A DNA stretch of 64,000 bases from the NCBI GenBank assembly GCA_964437245.1, contig CAYTGJ010000003.1, positions 1-64,000 of the forward strand, given 5' to 3'. Numbering within the stretch: position 1 is the stretch's first letter; every line of letters starts with the position of its first letter. Shown here piece after piece: positions 62,250 through 64,000 of this stretch. The stretch is from JANYCO01 sp964437245 (lineage in GTDB: Bacteria > Bacteroidota > Bacteroidia > Cytophagales > Cytophagaceae). The position numbers and the translations under genes were made by a program. The notes under the pieces were generated by a model. The model was not told the origin of the DNA. It worked only from the letters and a program-made list of their open reading frames with translations, and ran no database searches.

Positions 62250-63053
62250 TTATTGCTGTGGCTTGTAGTATTTTTGTTTTATTTCAGGAAGCCATTTTCT
62301 GATATCGCTGATCCGCTTGTCGTCAGAAGGGTGGGTGGATAAAAGGACCGGAGTTGTTTTACCGGAGGATGCGTTTTTCATCCTGGTCCAGAATTCAGCG
62401 GCTTCGTCCGGATTATATCCTGCAAGCGCCATGAAAATAAGTCCCATATGGTCCGCCTCCGATTCGTTCAACCGGCTGTAGGGAAGGAGTATTCCTACTT
62501 CTGTTCCCGTATTGTATGCTTGAGAAAACAAGGCCTTGGTTTCTTCCGGTTTGCTGGACAGCGCAACGTTGAGGGCTACCCCACCCATTTGCTGGACGAT
62601 TCCCTGGCTCATTCGTTCTCCCCCGTGATTGGCAATAGCATGGGCGATCTCATGTCCCAGTACTACGGCCAGTCCTGTTTCATTTTGCACGACCGGCATA
62701 ATACCTGTATATACCACTACTTTTCCTCCCGGCATACACCAGGCATTGACAGCAGGATCGTCTACCAGGTTAAATTCCCATTTAAAACCATCCAGCTCTT
62801 TTTGACTCCCCTTCTCTGCCATGTACGTTTCTACAGCTTTTTGAATACGCGTTCCTACACGTGTGACCATCGCTGTTTGTTCCGCATTGGCAGACAACTT
62901 GTTTGAAGAAAGGAAAGTTTTATATTCGGAATAACTCATCGACTGCATTTCGCTGGCGGGAATAATACTAAGTGATTTTCTTCCGGTCACCGGGTTGGTC
63001 TGACAGCCGAACAATAATGCTCCGCAGAGCAACGTACAGGAAAGTAATTTCAT
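62250..63053 (-). CDS. M48 family zinc metallopeptidase, lipoprotein
   Basis: A 267-residue peptidase. A lipobox ALLFGC (Cys17) follows a short signal peptide. The zinc motif is LGHEIAHAIANH with His134, Glu135 and His138; the third ligand is in RLNESEADHMGL. The layout matches BepA/LoiP-type Oma1-like proteases of the periplasm, which handle outer membrane protein quality control. The family signature is complete, so it should be active. It ends at a bidirectional terminator. Confidence 0.94.
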   Translation of the reverse strand: MKLLSCTLLCGALLFGCQTNPVTGRKSLSIIPASEMQSMSYSEYKTFLSSNKLSANAEQTAMVTRVGTRIQKAVETYMAEKGSQKELDGFKWEFNLVDDPAVNAWCMPGGKVVVYTGIMPVVQNETGLAVVLGHEIAHAIANHGGERMSQGIVQQMGGVALNVALSSKPEETKALFSQAYNTGTEVGILLPYSRLNESEADHMGLIFMALAGYNPDEAAEFWTRMKNASSGKTTPVLLSTHPSDDKRISDIRKWLPEIKQKYYKPQQ

Positions 63054-63161
63054 AGTTCTATTTTGTTTTTGGATTGGTAAAAGTGAAATTATTCTATGAT
63101 TATGAACAGTGACTTTTAAAGATTAGTTGCACAACGATCCGGGGAAAACAGTATATGTTCT

Positions 63162-64000
63162 TTATTCGGTATAGAAGACTCGTTTTACACGCTCCCCTAT
63201 GCCCGTCAGTAATTCATAAGGAATGGTGCCGATCTCTTTGGAAAGATCAAGGATAGAAGGAGTTTGCCCGAAAACGATCACTTCATCTCCCTCGGATGCT
63301 TCAATTCCGGTGACGTCTACCATGCACATGTCCATGCATACATTTCCTATGATAGGGCAAAGAACTCCGTTGATTAGCACTTTCCCCCGGCCATTGCCGA
63401 ATCCTCTGTCATATCCGTCGGCGTAACCGATCGCAATGGTGGCAATCGTGGTAGGGTTTTCAGCAACCCCTTTTCTGCTGTAGCCGATGCTTTCTCCTTT
63501 GGCTACCTGTTTTATTTGTGAAATGATCGTTTTCAACGTTCCCACGGTTTGAAGTTCGTGTTGGCGGAGTCCGTTTGCCTCTACTCCATATAAGCCAATT
63601 CCCAGCCGGACCATATTCATGTGTGCTTCCGGGAACCTGAGTATCCCGGCAGAGTTGACTGCGTGCAGGAGCGGTTTGTACCCCAGTGCGTTTTCGATCT
63701 GGTTGGCCATCCGCTCAAATTTTTGCAGTTGTGAGTGGGTAAAGGAATTGTGCACTGCTTCGTCAGCAGCAGCCAGGTGCGTAAAGATACTGGCAATTTT
63801 GACGATCGACAGTTCGGAGAGCTTGAGCAGCAAAGCATCCAGATCCTTTTCTTCAAAGCCCAGGCGGTGCATTCCCGTGTCAAGCTTAAGATGAATGACG
63901 GAGGTAGTATTACGTTCCCGCAGGTATTGAAGAAACTCTTCAAGAATTTTGAAACTGTAAATCTCAGGTTCAAGTTTATGTTTTACGATTTTGTCAAAGG
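63162..64000 (-). CDS. alr: Alanine racemase (C-terminal part; gene continues beyond the window)
   Basis: Interconverts L- and D-alanine using pyridoxal phosphate for peptidoglycan synthesis. The frame is open to the window edge: the reading entering at 64000 gives EPEIYSF, then VIHLKLDTGMHRLGF, a typical Alr segment. Other motifs are IFTHLAAADE, VNSAGILRF, VRLGIGLYGV, the second catalytic base Tyr in SIGYSRKGV, and NVCMDMCMVDVTG. The lysine that binds the cofactor lies outside the window. In many Bacteroidota alr is the C-terminal half of a MurF-Alr fusion; that cannot be tested here. It ends 108 bases from the M48 gene. Confidence 0.93.
   Translation of the reverse strand, partial: FDKIVKHKLEPEIYSFKILEEFLQYLRERNTTSVIHLKLDTGMHRLGFEEKDLDALLLKLSELSIVKIASIFTHLAAADEAVHNSFTHSQLQKFERMANQIENALGYKPLLHAVNSAGILRFPEAHMNMVRLGIGLYGVEANGLRQHELQTVGTLKTIISQIKQVAKGESIGYSRKGVAENPTTIATIAIGYADGYDRGFGNGRGKVLINGVLCPIIGNVCMDMCMVDVTGIEASEGDEVIVFGQTPSILDLSKEIGTIPYELLTGIGERVKRVFYTE

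Noticed and set aside
1..64000. CRISPR array
   Set aside because: No regularly spaced identical short repeats were seen. The only interspersed repeats are three single-copy elements far apart.
1..64000. tRNA or rRNA genes
   Set aside because: No cloverleaf with a GTTCGAATC-type T arm or conserved rRNA segment was recognised while reading the intergenic regions. A tRNAscan-SE run would settle this.

Overview
This window comes from a member of the phylum Bacteroidota, most likely a gliding, polysaccharide-degrading relative of the Cytophagales. The evidence is a complete gldK-gldL-gldM-gldN type IX secretion (T9SS) cluster behind a PorP/SprF-type gene, five secreted proteins (one cut by the window start) ending in T9SS C-terminal sorting domains, Bacteroidota-type TAnnTTTG promoter boxes ahead of several genes, and families typical of the phylum (DUF4271, 7TMR-DISM sensors). 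The genus cannot be fixed from the sequence alone. The window is a draft scaffold with four 10-N gaps. At three of them the flanking bases repeat across the Ns (15, 8 and 4 bases), so those gaps are probably artificial, and two of them create false frameshifts in real genes.

Layout. 1-8.1 kb: secreted T9SS cargo (the tail of one protein, a large glycoside hydrolase family 8 enzyme, and an adhesin-like protein). 8.2-11.8 kb: a lipoamide-dehydrogenase-like flavoprotein lacking the redox cysteine pair, a large palindrome, an RlmL-like rRNA methyltransferase, an acyl-CoA-binding protein and a DUF983 protein. 11.8-20.6 kb: a WecA/MraY-family sugar-phosphate transferase, DUF4271, uroporphyrinogen-III synthase, PorP/SprF, then gldKLMN closed by a strong terminator. 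20.7-24.3 kb: uvrC flanked by two copies of an intergenic repeat, then a Crp/Fnr regulator and a short-chain dehydrogenase. 24.5-28.4 kb: two paralogous histidine kinase/response regulator pairs in tandem. 28.4-32.7 kb: penicillin-binding protein 1A, class II aldolase, DUF456. 32.8-36.2 kb: an AT-rich RavA/ViaA-like AAA+ ATPase and VWA pair that looks acquired. 36.4-44.9 kb: UvrD-type helicase-nuclease, thioesterase, 7TMR-DISM histidine kinase and uvrA, all on the minus strand. 45-52 kb: an ECF-like sigma factor with a small partner, endonuclease III, a secreted DGTxxGT-repeat protein, and DNA polymerase I. 52.4-58.3 kb: an Omp85-type barrel, YceI, a 7TMR-DISM receptor carrying a transposase-like zinc ribbon and HTH instead of a kinase, and a family 18 chitinase with a sorting domain. 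58.3-64 kb: a minus-strand lemA plus three TPM-domain genes and a small membrane protein, a membrane protein with a pseudopilin-like tail, an M48 lipoprotein protease and the C-terminal part of alanine racemase.

Functionally, the T9SS core (with GldL/GldM as the motor) is positioned to export the GH8, GH18 and repeat-containing proteins encoded here. Most other genes are housekeeping (UvrA, UvrC, Nth, PolA, PBP1A, FbaA, Alr). The most unusual items are the 7TMR-DISM/IS1595-like zinc-ribbon fusion (54449-56374), the cysteine-less lipoamide-dehydrogenase homologue (8217-9722), the intergenic repeat family whose three copies all border uvr genes, the lemA/triple-TPM operon, and the pseudopilin-like domain on a polytopic membrane protein.
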